A stretch of DNA of 64,000 bases, from contig DASRII010000229.1 in NCBI GenBank assembly GCA_035650075.1, forward strand, positions 27,055 through 91,054, given 5' to 3'. A program made the translations under genes and the position numbers. This stretch comes from DASSUC01 sp035650075 (GTDB lineage: Bacteria; Actinomycetota; Actinomycetes; Mycobacteriales; Micromonosporaceae). Below are positions 7,654 through 16,103 of the stretch, piece by piece. Under the pieces are notes generated by a model. It was not told the DNA's origin. It worked only from the letters and a program-made list of their open reading frames with translations, and made no database searches. Each line of letters opens with the position of its first letter. The first letter of the stretch is position 1.

Positions 7654-9383
7654 GCGCTTGCTCCCACTGTCAGCTGCGATCCCACGATCTCGACATACGT
7701 GGTACAGGTTTCGAGAAGTTCCTCGTGCCGACCGATGCCGACGACCACGCCGTCCTCCAGTACCACGATCTGGTCCGCGTCGACGATCGTGGACACCCGC
7801 TGCGCCACGATGACCACGGCGGCGTCGCGGGTGACCAGCCGCAGCGCGGCGCGCAACCGGGCGTCGGTACCGAGATCCAGCGCGGAGAACGAATCGTCGA
7901 ACAGGTAGACGGCCGGTTGCCGGATGAGTGCCCGCGCGATGGCCAGCCGCTGGCGTTGGCCGCCGGACACGTTCGTGCCGCCCTGGGCGATCGGCGCCTC
8001 GAGCCCGCCCGGCATCTCTTCGACGAAGTCGCGCGCCTGGGCTATCTCCAGGCACCGCCACAGTTCCTCGTCCGTCGCGTCCGGGTCGCCGTAGCGCAGG
8101 TTGCTGGCGATCGTGCCGGAGAACAGGTAAGGCCGTTGCGGTACCACACCGATCCGGCGCCACAGCACCTCGAAGTCGAGCTGCCGGACGTCGACCCCGT
8201 CGACGAGTACCGCGCCGCCGGTCACGTCGAACAGCCGCGGTACCAGGGACAGCAGCGTCGTCTTGCCGGCGCCGGTACTGCCGATGATGGCCGTCGTCTC
8301 GCCGGGCCGTACCTCGAAGCTGATGTCGCGCAGCACTGGCACCTCGGCGCCCGGGTAGGTGAACGACGCGCTCCGGAACTCGAGCCCGGCCGCGTCGGGC
8401 GTCGGGCGCGTCGACTCGGCCGGCGGGCGTACCGACGTCTCCGTGTCCAGGACCTCCGCGACCCGCTCGGCGGAGACCGCGGCCCGCGGCGCCATCATCA
8501 CCATGAACGTGGCCATCGTGACCGACGTCAGAATCTGCACCAGGTACTGCAGGAAGGCCGTCAACGCGCCGATCTGCAGAACCCCGGCGTCGATCCGCGC
8601 GGCGCCGAACCACAGCACCGCCACGCTCGACACGTTGAACACGAACATCACGAGCGGGAACACCATCGCCATCAGCCGGCCGGCGCGCAGGGCGGTACTG
8701 GTCAGGTCCTGGTTCGCTACGCCGAACCGGTCGGTCTCGTACGGTTCCCGGACGAAGGCCCGGACCACCCGCATACCGGTGATCTGCTCGCGCAGCACGC
8801 GGTTGACGACGTCGATGCGGTCCTGCATCTGCCGGAACGTCGGCACCAAACGCGACACGACGATGCCGACCGCGATGACCATGACCGGGACGCTGACCAG
8901 TACCAGCCAAGACAGCCCGACGTCCTCGCGCAGCGCCATGATGATGCCGCCCACACACATGATGGGCGCCACGACCATCATCGTGCAGGACATCATCACC
9001 AGGGTCTGTACCTGCTGTACGTCGTTCGTGGTCCGCGTGATGAGCGACGGCGCACCGAACTTCGCCAGCTCCCGTTGGGAGAAGTCACCGACCCGGTAGA
9101 AGATGGCCGAGCGCAGATCCCGCCCGAACCGCATCGCCGCGCCGGCTCCATAGTAGACAGCCGCGATGGAGGAGCCGATCTGCACGAGGCTCACGAGCAG
9201 CATCCAGCCGCCGGCGCGGACGATGTACCCGGTGTCTCCCACGGCCACGCCCTGGTCGATGATGTCGGCGTTGAGGCTCGGCAGGTACAACGACGCGATG
9301 GTGCCGACCAGTTGCAGCAGCACGACGATGGTCAGCTCCCGCCGGTACGGCCGTAGGTACGTACGCAGCAGTCGAACGAGCAC
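7650..9383 (-). CDS. ABC exporter subunit (degenerate site), fused TMD-NBD
   Basis: A 577-residue partner half-transporter. Six membrane helices occupy about 15-310. The NBD has Walker A GSTGAGKTT, signature VSGGQRQRLAIARAL and Walker B VYLFDDSFSALD. The usual catalytic Glu after Walker B is Asp, the mark of the degenerate site in heterodimeric exporters such as BmrCD. I chose GTG 9383 for its GGGAGAG site and because it overlaps the TetR stop by one base (TAGTG). The operon is therefore tetR-ABC-ABC, with the repressor controlling its own efflux pump. Confidence 0.93.
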   Translation of the reverse strand: MLVRLLRTYLRPYRRELTIVVLLQLVGTIASLYLPSLNADIIDQGVAVGDTGYIVRAGGWMLLVSLVQIGSSIAAVYYGAGAAMRFGRDLRSAIFYRVGDFSQRELAKFGAPSLITRTTNDVQQVQTLVMMSCTMMVVAPIMCVGGIIMALREDVGLSWLVLVSVPVMVIAVGIVVSRLVPTFRQMQDRIDVVNRVLREQITGMRVVRAFVREPYETDRFGVANQDLTSTALRAGRLMAMVFPLVMFVFNVSSVAVLWFGAARIDAGVLQIGALTAFLQYLVQILTSVTMATFMVMMAPRAAVSAERVAEVLDTETSVRPPAESTRPTPDAAGLEFRSASFTYPGAEVPVLRDISFEVRPGETTAIIGSTGAGKTTLLSLVPRLFDVTGGAVLVDGVDVRQLDFEVLWRRIGVVPQRPYLFSGTIASNLRYGDPDATDEELWRCLEIAQARDFVEEMPGGLEAPIAQGGTNVSGGQRQRLAIARALIRQPAVYLFDDSFSALDLGTDARLRAALRLVTRDAAVVIVAQRVSTIVDADQIVVLEDGVVVGIGRHEELLETCTTYVEIVGSQLTVGASA

Positions 9384-9985
9384 TATTTCTCTCCCGGCTT
9401 TCTGACGAGACCCTCGAGGATCACGTCGGCGATCTCTTCCGCGCTCAGCAGGTCGCCGTCGGTGATCATGGGATGGGAGCCCGCGAACGTCAGCAGCCGC
9501 AGTACCCGGACGACTTCGGGGACGGTCCGGCGGAACCGGTGCCGATCGGGCTCGAGCAGTTGGGCGATGCGGTCGAGGATGTCGGCGTGCGCCGGCCGGA
9601 CCTTCCGGTGCTGCGCCGCCACCTCCTCCGGCGGTGCGGTCATCCGCAGCGCGAGCATCAGGTTGAACACAGTGGACAGTCGGTGCTGCAGCACCCGGGT
9701 CACCGCGACCAGCCGCTCGGGCAGCGGTAGCGCGGGATCGATGTCGTCGAGCGCGGCCATCGTCGGCTCCGGATCGAACGCGGACGACACGGTCACCGCG
9801 ACCAGCTCGTCCTTGTGCTTGAAGACGCGGAAGATCGTGCCCTCGGCGACGCCGGCGGCCTCGGCGATCTGCCGGCTGGTCACGTTCGTCCCGGACCGGC
9901 ACAGCAGCGGGAGCGTCGCCGCGATCAGCGCGGCGCGGCGCTCCTCGGGCGGCAGCGGCCGGGCCCGGCCGGATGACTCGTCCAC
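9383..9985 (-). CDS. TetR-family repressor of the ABC exporter
   Basis: About 200 residues with an N-terminal TetR helix-turn-helix (TSRQIAEAAGVAEGTIFRVF) and a helical ligand-binding half that ends next to the exporter. I chose GTG 9985. A longer frame begins at GTG 10012, but that codon lies inside the operator palindrome, which makes it an unlikely start. The repressor most likely binds that palindrome 16 bp upstream, controlling itself, the two ABC genes and perhaps the divergent YCII gene. The inducing ligand is probably an exporter substrate. Confidence 0.9.
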   Translation of the reverse strand: MDESSGRARPLPPEERRAALIAATLPLLCRSGTNVTSRQIAEAAGVAEGTIFRVFKHKDELVAVTVSSAFDPEPTMAALDDIDPALPLPERLVAVTRVLQHRLSTVFNLMLALRMTAPPEEVAAQHRKVRPAHADILDRIAQLLEPDRHRFRRTVPEVVRVLRLLTFAGSHPMITDGDLLSAEEIADVILEGLVRKPGEK

Positions 9986-10000
9986 GGCAGTCAACCTAAC

Positions 10001-10019
10001 TGAGTGAGTCACTCACTCA
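10001..10019. promoter_or_regulatory. TetR operator, perfect 9+1+9 palindrome
   Basis: TGAGTGAGT-C-ACTCACTCA is a perfect inverted repeat 16 bp upstream of the tetR start and 81 bp upstream of the divergent YCII gene. TGAGTGA-type palindromes are common TetR-family operators. Confidence 0.85.
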
Positions 10020-10099
10020 CAAGTCCCCCGGTCGGGGGATGTCGAAATGAGGCGGTGCTCATCCGTCACTGTCCAAAGCCCAATCCAGAAGGAGTCGAC

Positions 10100-10411
10100 A
10101 TGAGCAAGTACCTGTACCTGTACCGCGGTCCGGTGGAGCCGATGACCGAGGTCACGCCCGAACAGACCCGCGCCTGGAACGAGTGGTTCGGCGGCCTGGG
10201 CTCGGCGTTGGTCGACGGCGGCGCACCGTTCGGTACCCGTACCGCCGTCGCCGACGACGGGTCGAGCCCGACGCCGAGCGACCAGAACGGCTACAGCGTC
10301 GTCGAGGCGGACAGCCTCGAGGAGGCCAGGACGCTACTGAAGGGACATCCGTTCCTGACCGAGGGCAAGGGCCGGTTCAGCGTGGAGATCTTCGAACTGG
10401 TGCCAATGTAG
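10100..10411 (+). CDS. YCII-related protein
   Basis: 103 residues with a YCII/EthD-like dimeric alpha-beta barrel pattern: a MSKYLYLYRG first strand, a central helix (TPEQTRAWNEWFGGL) and a closing SVEIFELVPM strand. The middle segment NGYSVVEADSLEEARTLLKGHPF fits the family. A strong AAGGAG site precedes ATG 10100. No enzyme activity can be assigned. It is divergent from tetR and shares the regulatory region that holds the TetR operator, so it may respond to the same signal. Confidence 0.85.
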   Translation: MSKYLYLYRGPVEPMTEVTPEQTRAWNEWFGGLGSALVDGGAPFGTRTAVADDGSSPTPSDQNGYSVVEADSLEEARTLLKGHPFLTEGKGRFSVEIFELVPM

Positions 10412-10426
10412 GAAGGCGGTGCTGAC

Positions 10427-10455
10427 CTGGGCGCCTGGACCTTCGGTCGGCCCAG
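10427..10455. terminator. Possible bidirectional hairpin terminator
   Basis: CTGGGC and GCCCAG arms with an inner GACC-TTC-GGTC stem lie between the convergent YCII and modC genes. There is no T-tract, as is usual in high-GC actinobacteria. Confidence 0.45.
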
Positions 10456-10475
10456 ATCCAACCCAAGAGACCAGC

Positions 10476-11546
10476 TCACGCTCCCGCCGCGGGGTACGCC
10501 CGGGTCTCGGTCGCCTTGACAGCGGCCCAGACCCGCTGGCCGGGTGCCAGATGGAGGTACGCCGCGGCGGCGGGCGTGATGTCGGCGGCGGCCACGATCG
10601 GCCCGGTCAGCTGGACCCGGAGGTTGTCGCCGTGCCGCTGGATGCCGGTGATCTCGGCGGGCCAGGTGTTGCGCGGGCTGCCGTCGGGGCGGTGCGGGTG
10701 CAGCGCCACGGCGGTGGGTGCGAACGCGACGAAGACGTCGCCGTCGAGCACGTCGGCGACGGCGAGCGTGAAGCCGTCCCCGATGGTGACCGTGTGGTCG
10801 TGCGCCTTACCCCGGTACAGGTTGAGTCCCACGAGCCGCGCGACGTAGTCCGTGCGGGGGCGGGCGGTGATGGTGGCGGCGTCGCCCTCCTGGACGACGC
10901 GGCCATGTTCGACGATGACGAGCCGGTCGGCCAGGACGAGGGCGTCGATCGGATCGTGTGTGACGAGCAGCGTCGCGCCCGGGTGTTCGGTGAGGTGCCG
11001 TTGCAGCTCCGCGCGCGTGTCCAGGCGGGTCCGGGCATCCAGCGCGGCGAGGGGTTCGTCGAGCAGCAGGACCGCGGGATCCACGGCCAGCGCCCGGGCG
11101 AGGGCGACGCGCTGAGCCTGTCCGCCGGACAGGTGCCGGGGTTTGCGCCGGGCCAGGTCGGCCAGACCGACGCGAGCGAGCCACGCCGCGGCCGTCGCCC
11201 TGGCAGCAGTTCGGGGTACGCCGTGACTGCGCGGACCGAATGCCACATTGTCCAGCGCCGTCAGGTGGGGGAACAGCAGGTAGTCCTGGAACACGACGCC
11301 GATCGGCCGGCGCTCCGTGGGTGTCCACAGTCGACGGTCGGGCGCGTCGAGCACGCGACCGTCGATGCTGATGTGCCCGGCGTGCAGCGGTACCAGTCCC
11401 GCCAGTCCGCGCAGCGCGGTCGTCTTACCGGCGCCGTTGGGCCCGAGCAGCGCGACCACCTCACCGGCGGCGATGGACAGCTCGATGTCGAGCCGGAACG
11501 CGTCGCCGTGCTCGACGACGAGGTGAGCGTCCAGCAGTGGCGTCAT
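10476..11546 (-). CDS. modC: Molybdate ABC transporter ATP-binding protein
   Basis: A 356-residue ABC ATPase with Walker A LLGPNGAGKTT, signature LSGGQAQRVALARAL and Walker B LLLDEPLAALD. A C-terminal TOBE/Mop-like domain (about 290-350) distinguishes molybdate and sulfate importers. It energises oxyanion uptake through ModB. The ATG at 11546 overlaps the modB stop (ATGA), so it is the last gene of the modABC operon. Molybdate is preferred over sulfate because the operon begins with an HTH-TOBE regulator and the binding protein is ModA-like. Confidence 0.92.
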   Translation of the reverse strand: MTPLLDAHLVVEHGDAFRLDIELSIAAGEVVALLGPNGAGKTTALRGLAGLVPLHAGHISIDGRVLDAPDRRLWTPTERRPIGVVFQDYLLFPHLTALDNVAFGPRSHGVPRTAARATAAAWLARVGLADLARRKPRHLSGGQAQRVALARALAVDPAVLLLDEPLAALDARTRLDTRAELQRHLTEHPGATLLVTHDPIDALVLADRLVIVEHGRVVQEGDAATITARPRTDYVARLVGLNLYRGKAHDHTVTIGDGFTLAVADVLDGDVFVAFAPTAVALHPHRPDGSPRNTWPAEITGIQRHGDNLRVQLTGPIVAAADITPAAAAYLHLAPGQRVWAAVKATETRAYPAAGA

Positions 11547-12349
11547 GGCGTGTTGATCCACCGGTCGCGCAGGCTCGCCAAAATGGCCACCGAGACGGTG
11601 AGCAGGATGAGGCTGAGCACGATGGCGTCCTGCAGGTCGACCTCCAGCGCGAGGTAGACGGCCAGCGGCATGGTCTGCGTACGGCCGGGGAAGTTGCCCG
11701 CGAACGTGATCGTGGCGCCGAACTCGCCGAGGGCGCGAGCCCAGCACAGCAACGCGCCGGCGGCGATGCCGGGCGCGACCAGCGGCAGGGTGACCCGCCG
11801 GAACGCGGTCCAGCGGCCCGCGCCGAGCGTGGCGGCGGCCTCCTCGTACCGCGTGTCCGCTCCCCGGAGCGCACCCTCGACGGCGATGACCAGGAACGGC
11901 ATCGCGACGAACGCCTCGGCGACGACCACGCCGGTCGTGGTGAAGGGCAGCGAGACGCCGAACGTCTCGTAGAGCCAGGATCCGACGAGGCCCTTGCGGC
12001 CGAAGACCAGCAGCAGTGCGACCCCGCCAACCACAGGGGGGAGTACCAGGGGAACCGTGACCAGGGCACGGACCACCCGACGGCCGGGGAAATCGACGCG
12101 GGCCAGCAGCCAGGCCAGCGGTACGCCGAGCAGGACACACACGATCGTGGCGATCGTGGCGGTCTGCAGGGACAGCCGCAGCGCGGTGAGCACGGCCGGC
12201 TCGGTCAAGCGTTGCGAAAGGCTGGACCAGGGAGCGCGAACGAGCAACCCGGCCAGCGGCAAAACCAGGAACGTCAACGCCAGTACAGCAGGTGCGAGCA
12301 GCACGATCGGCGGACGACGTCGTCCGCCGATCGTGCCGTTTCGGGTCAT
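11543..12349 (-). CDS. modB: Molybdate ABC transporter permease
   Basis: 268 residues with about six membrane helices and the BPD_transp_1 EAA loop (EEAAATLGAGRWTAFRRVTLP near residues 175-195) that docks with ModC. Length and the LPPVVGGVALL segment match ModB. The ATG at 12349 overlaps the modA stop (ATGA), and the gene's own stop overlaps the modC start. Confidence 0.92.
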   Translation of the reverse strand: MTRNGTIGGRRRPPIVLLAPAVLALTFLVLPLAGLLVRAPWSSLSQRLTEPAVLTALRLSLQTATIATIVCVLLGVPLAWLLARVDFPGRRVVRALVTVPLVLPPVVGGVALLLVFGRKGLVGSWLYETFGVSLPFTTTGVVVAEAFVAMPFLVIAVEGALRGADTRYEEAAATLGAGRWTAFRRVTLPLVAPGIAAGALLCWARALGEFGATITFAGNFPGRTQTMPLAVYLALEVDLQDAIVLSLILLTVSVAILASLRDRWINTP

Positions 12350-13134
12350 GGCGCCTGGAACCCCGCGTTCGTGAGGACGGCCACGCCCTTGCTGGAGAGC
12401 ACGTAGCCGACGAACGCCCGGGCGGCCGTCTTGTTCGGCGCGCTCTTCAGGACCACGATCGGGTAGTTGTTGATGGCGCCGGCCGATTCGGGAAACTCGA
12501 TACCGTCCACATCGGACGAAGCGGCCTTGGCATCGGTGCGGTACACCAGCGCCGCGTCGACCTCGCCCAGCTTGACCTTTGACAGCGCGGCCTTCACGTC
12601 CTGTTCGAGGGTCACCGGAGTGAGCGACACCTTGGCCGCGCTCAGGGCGGTCTTCGCCGCGGCACCGCATGGCACCTGCTCGGCGCAGAGGGCCACCTTC
12701 ACGCCGGGCTTGGTCAGGTCGGCCAGGCCGGTGATGCCCTTCGGGTTGCCCTTCGGCACAGCGATCACGAGCTGGTTCTTGACGAACGTGTTCGGTGTGC
12801 CATCGCCGTTGCCGGCGTCCGTGACGGTCTTCATCGTGGCCGGGCTCGCGGAAGCGAACACGTCCGCGGGAGCACCCTGGTTGATCTGGGTAGCCAGCGC
12901 CGAGCTGCCGGCGAAGTTGAAGGTCACCCTCGCGCCCGGGTTGGCGGCCTCGAAGTCCTTCCCGATCTGGCTGAACGACTCGGTCAGCGACGCCGCGGCG
13001 AACACCGTGATGGTGCCGGTCACCCCGGACGAACTGGCGCCGGCCTGGGGGCTACCGGTGCCGTTGTCACCGCATGCGGTGAGCGCCACGATGGCGAGAC
13101 CGGCTACGGTGGCGCGAATCCATCGAGTTGTCAA
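12346..13134 (-). CDS. modA: Molybdate-binding lipoprotein
   Basis: 262 residues. A lipoprotein signal ends in VALTAC. The ModA-type periplasmic-binding fold follows: TVFAAASLTESF, FNFAGSSALATQI with its oxyanion-binding serines, and a C-terminal AGAINNYPIVVL region. The start is a TTG at 13134 that overlaps the upstream stop as TTGA and has a GAGGG site about 8 nt upstream; no in-frame ATG or GTG lies before the signal peptide. It captures molybdate outside the membrane for ModBC. Confidence 0.92.
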   Translation of the reverse strand: MTTRWIRATVAGLAIVALTACGDNGTGSPQAGASSSGVTGTITVFAAASLTESFSQIGKDFEAANPGARVTFNFAGSSALATQINQGAPADVFASASPATMKTVTDAGNGDGTPNTFVKNQLVIAVPKGNPKGITGLADLTKPGVKVALCAEQVPCGAAAKTALSAAKVSLTPVTLEQDVKAALSKVKLGEVDAALVYRTDAKAASSDVDGIEFPESAGAINNYPIVVLKSAPNKTAARAFVGYVLSSKGVAVLTNAGFQAP

Positions 13135-13532
13135 CGGGTTGCCCTCGCTCTCTCGACTACGACGGTCGTGGACTTGACGACAGCAACTGCCACCGAACCG
13201 ATCTGCAGGTCGAGGTCGTCGACGGCCTCTCGGCTCATCAGCGACACGATCCGGAACGGGCCGGCCTGGATGTCGACCTGTGCCATCACGGTGTCCTTGA
13301 CGATGGCGGTGACGATGCCGCGCAGCCGGTTGCGCGCGGACGACTCGTCGCCCCGCTCGTCCGGCTCCTGCGACTGCGACCGGGCGAACGCGGCCAGGTC
13401 CACTCCGGCGATGACCCGGTGGCCATGCTCGTCACGGACGGCGGACAGCCTGCCGGTGTCCACCCAGCGACGCACCGTGTCCGCGCTGACTCCGAGCAGC
13501 TCGGCGGCCTCGCCGATCCGGAAGGTCGTCAC
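13131..13532 (-). CDS. HTH-TOBE molybdate-responsive regulator
   Basis: 133 residues. An excisionase/MerR-like helix-turn-helix (FRIGEAAELLGVSADTVRRWVDTGRL) is followed, from about residue 65, by one TOBE/Mop molybdate-binding domain (RNRLRGIVTAIVKDTVMAQVDIQ). This is the actinobacterial functional counterpart of ModE: molybdate binds the TOBE domain and the protein represses modABC. It starts at GTG 13532 and is probably translated from a leaderless message, since a promoter -10 box lies 6 bp upstream. Its stop overlaps the modA TTG start. Confidence 0.88.
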   Translation of the reverse strand: MTTFRIGEAAELLGVSADTVRRWVDTGRLSAVRDEHGHRVIAGVDLAAFARSQSQEPDERGDESSARNRLRGIVTAIVKDTVMAQVDIQAGPFRIVSLMSREAVDDLDLQIGSVAVAVVKSTTVVVERARATR

Positions 13533-13538
13533 GGGCCA

Positions 13539-13566
13539 ACACTAACCCTCGCATCCTCCATGTCAA
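13539..13566 (-). promoter_or_regulatory. Promoter of the molybdate operon, leaderless
   Basis: On the minus strand TTGACA (13561-13566) is followed after 16 bp by TAGTGT (13539-13544). The GTG start lies only 6 bp past the -10 box, so transcription should begin at or next to the start codon. Confidence 0.75.
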
Positions 13567-13634
13567 CTCGATGGTTGGCCTGGCGAATTCTGGCTCAATA
13601 GCCATCTCGGGACCGCATCTGCCATTATTCGAAC

Positions 13635-14657
13635 ATGCCGACGACCGACGAGCAGACCCACCGCTGGGACGAGGTACTCGACACCCTCGTCGACTTGCTC
13701 CCTGCCGGATCGGCGTCCGTGGTCGTCGACGGGGCCGTCGGTCAGCCGGCCACCCTGGCCGACCGGCTCGCAGCCCACCTGCGCGCCAGCGGCCGGCCGT
13801 GCTCCCGGCTGACCGACGCCACACCGCTGAGTGACGAGGACGTCTGGCTGGCGGATCGCGCCACCGAGACCGTCGCGATCGCGGACGGTCCGCGCTGGCG
13901 GGCCCACCCACCGGCCGGCCGGTGGGACGTCGTGATCTGGCTACGCCCCGGTCCCGGAGCCGAACCCGACGCGGACGTCGTGGTCGACCTGCACGATCCG
14001 TGCTGGCCGGTGATCCGGCACGTCACCGGACGGCTCACCGGGCGGGGCCGGCACTGGTACCTCGCGGAGTGCCAGGCGTTCTTCGCCGTACGCGCCGACA
14101 CCTGGGACACCAGGTTCGGTGACGAGCTGCCCGCCTACGCCTCCGCCGTCGCCGACGCCGGCATCCCGAGCGGTGCCACGGTCGTCGACGCCGGCTGCGG
14201 TACCGGGCGCGCCCTGCCCGCCCTGCGTACCGCCGTCGGGTCCGCCGGGCTGGTGATCGGGCTCGACCTCACCCCGCAGATGCTGGCGAAGGCCCGTCCC
14301 CGGAGCCGGATGGCCGGCGCCCATCTCGTGCTCGGAGACGCGCGCCAGCTGCCGCTGGCCGCTGGTGCGGTCGACGCCGTTTTCGCGGCGGGCCTGGTCA
14401 TGCACCTGCCCGACTTCACCGCCGGCCTGGGCGAGCTGGCCCGCGTCACCCGCCCGCGAGGTCGGCTGATCATCTTCCACCCGTCCGGTCGGATCGCGCT
14501 CGCCGCCCGGCACGGTCGTGCTCTGCGACCCGACGAACCACTCTCGGAGAGTCAGCTCGAGCCGCGGCTGGCCGCGTCCGGATGGCGGCTGACGACGTAC
14601 GACGACCCACCGGACCGGTTCCTCGCCGTCGCCACCCGCACCGACGAGGTCACCTGA
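13635..14657 (+). CDS. Kinase-like N-domain fused to SAM methyltransferase
   Basis: 340 residues in two parts. Residues 1-145 resemble actinobacterial uridine-kinase-like proteins (RWDEVLDTLVDLLP..., later DADVVVDLHDPCWPVI), but the P-loop has decayed: GAVGQPAT stands where GxxGxGKT is expected. Residues about 150-335 are a class I methyltransferase with VVDAGCGTGRALPAL, GLDLTPQ and GDARQLPL. Kinase activity is therefore unlikely, while methylation is likely on an unknown substrate. The gene ends in an 8-bp tail-to-tail overlap with the YCII gene. Confidence 0.8.
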   Translation: MPTTDEQTHRWDEVLDTLVDLLPAGSASVVVDGAVGQPATLADRLAAHLRASGRPCSRLTDATPLSDEDVWLADRATETVAIADGPRWRAHPPAGRWDVVIWLRPGPGAEPDADVVVDLHDPCWPVIRHVTGRLTGRGRHWYLAECQAFFAVRADTWDTRFGDELPAYASAVADAGIPSGATVVDAGCGTGRALPALRTAVGSAGLVIGLDLTPQMLAKARPRSRMAGAHLVLGDARQLPLAAGAVDAVFAAGLVMHLPDFTAGLGELARVTRPRGRLIIFHPSGRIALAARHGRALRPDEPLSESQLEPRLAASGWRLTTYDDPPDRFLAVATRTDEVT

Positions 14658-14910
14658 GGATCGGCGACCATTCGAGCCGGCGGACCACGGTGACCGCCGG
14701 GTGCTCGTAGTACGGATCGGCGGCGAGGATGCTGGAGACCTCGTCCTCGTCCGCCACGTCGAGGACGAGCAGCGCGCCCGTGTCGTCGGCGAACGGGCCG
14801 GCCATCACGACCTTGCCCGTCCGGTGGAGCTCGGCCAGCAGCTCGCGATGTGCCGCGCGCGCACGCAACCGGTCGGGATCGTCACTGAACGCAAGCTCCA
14901 CAATGTACAT
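14650..14910 (-). CDS. YciI family protein
   Basis: 86 residues of the small YciI fold: MYIVELAFS first strand, then RAAHRELLAELHRTGKVVMAGPFADDTGALLVLD, which carries the conserved His and the GPF loop, and DPYYEHPAVTVV. ATG 14910 was chosen because it opens the first strand and has a TAGAGT box 5 bp upstream, pointing to a leaderless message. The longer upstream frame has no YciI character. The protein is likely a dimeric cytoplasmic enzyme of unknown reaction. Confidence 0.88.
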   Translation of the reverse strand: MYIVELAFSDDPDRLRARAAHRELLAELHRTGKVVMAGPFADDTGALLVLDVADEDEVSSILAADPYYEHPAVTVVRRLEWSPILR

Positions 14911-14930
14911 ACGTAACTCTACCGCGAGGC

Positions 14931-16103
14931 TCAGACGAGCCAGCTCGGCGCGTAGTCCCGATCGGTCAACGCTGGACGGTCCATGGCGAAGGGATCGGTG
15001 TCGCTCGCAGTCGTACCGGTGGTCGCCAGGTCGGCCAACACCCGGCCGAACGTCGGTGCGAACTTGAACCCGTGGGCCGCGCCGAGCCCGACGTACACGT
15101 TCGGATGTCCAGCGACCGCGTCGATGACGAAGTCCCGATCCGGCGTGAGCGTGTAGAGACACGTCACCGTATGCGCCGGCGGCCCGACGCCGGGCAGCAG
15201 CCGGCCGACGAACCCGGCCAGCCGTTCCAGGGCGGCCGGATCCGTGTCGAACGAACGAGTGGCCGCTGTCGTCGCCGCGCCGCCGCAGTCCTGAGCGGCC
15301 TTCACCAGCGCGCCGTGGCCGCCCTCGCCGTACGTCGGAAAGCCGTAGAAGGACGGGTCGTCCATCCAGATCCAGACCGGCACGCGGTCAGCCCCGAAGT
15401 CTCCCGGCGACTCGGGTGCGAAGTACGTCACCTGTTCGCGTAGCACGGTCAGCGGCAGGCCGGTTCCCAGATGAGCCAACAGGTCGTTGGTCCACGCGTC
15501 GGCGGTGAGCACCACGCGGTCGGCCCGCAACCGCCGGCCGCCGCGCCCGACGGTCACCTCGACGGCGCCATCGAGGTCGACCAGGCCGGTGACCGGGGAC
15601 TCGTCGTACAGCCGGGCTCCGTACCGGCGCGCGAGCCGCTGCATCGTCGCGGTACCGCGACCGGCCGGCACGATCGACGTGTCGCTCTGGTAGAGAGCCA
15701 CCGTGCCGTCCGGCACCGAGATCGCCGGCCAGCGGGCCTCGATCTCCACAGTGGACAGTTGCTCGAACGGTACCCCGCACGCGGCCAGACTCGACGCATA
15801 GTCGCCGGCCGGGATCGTGGCTCCGGGCGGGAAGAGGTCGAGCCCGCCGGTCGTGGTTACCAGCCGCTCGCCCGAGTCCCGCTCGAGCAGGGCCCAGTCG
15901 GCGTACGCCTCGCCGGCCAGCGCCACGTACGCCGGAGTGTGGTAGCTGCGGCGCAGGATGCGGGATGTGTCGTGGGATGCGCCGTTGTGGTGGCCGAACG
16001 CGAACTGTTCGAGCAGCACGACGTCCACTCCGCGGCGGGCCAGTTGCCAAGCCGTGGCACTGCCCAGCGCGCCGGCGCCGACTACGACGACATCGACGTT
16101 CAC
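14931..16103 (-). CDS. Sarcosine oxidase / N-methyl amino acid oxidase (FAD)
   Basis: 390 residues of the MSOX/SolA family. An FAD-binding GxGxxG (VVVGAGALGSATAW) lies at the N-terminus. Cys315 in VTCLYTLTPD is the expected covalent flavin attachment site, at the same number as in monomeric sarcosine oxidase. It oxidatively demethylates sarcosine-like secondary or tertiary amines to formaldehyde and peroxide. The GTG at 16103 overlaps the stop of the Rieske gene (GTGA), so the two form one operon and probably act in sequence on a methylated amine such as a betaine. Confidence 0.88.
   Translation of the reverse strand: MNVDVVVVGAGALGSATAWQLARRGVDVVLLEQFAFGHHNGASHDTSRILRRSYHTPAYVALAGEAYADWALLERDSGERLVTTTGGLDLFPPGATIPAGDYASSLAACGVPFEQLSTVEIEARWPAISVPDGTVALYQSDTSIVPAGRGTATMQRLARRYGARLYDESPVTGLVDLDGAVEVTVGRGGRRLRADRVVLTADAWTNDLLAHLGTGLPLTVLREQVTYFAPESPGDFGADRVPVWIWMDDPSFYGFPTYGEGGHGALVKAAQDCGGAATTAATRSFDTDPAALERLAGFVGRLLPGVGPPAHTVTCLYTLTPDRDFVIDAVAGHPNVYVGLGAAHGFKFAPTFGRVLADLATTGTTASDTDPFAMDRPALTDRDYAPSWLV
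15745..15756. repeat. Dispersed palindrome TCCACAGTGGAC
   Basis: Near-complete copy in the sarcosine oxidase gene. The coding strand reads TCC-ACT-GTG-GAG (Ser-Thr-Val-Glu), again with a rare ACT codon. Confidence 0.7.
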
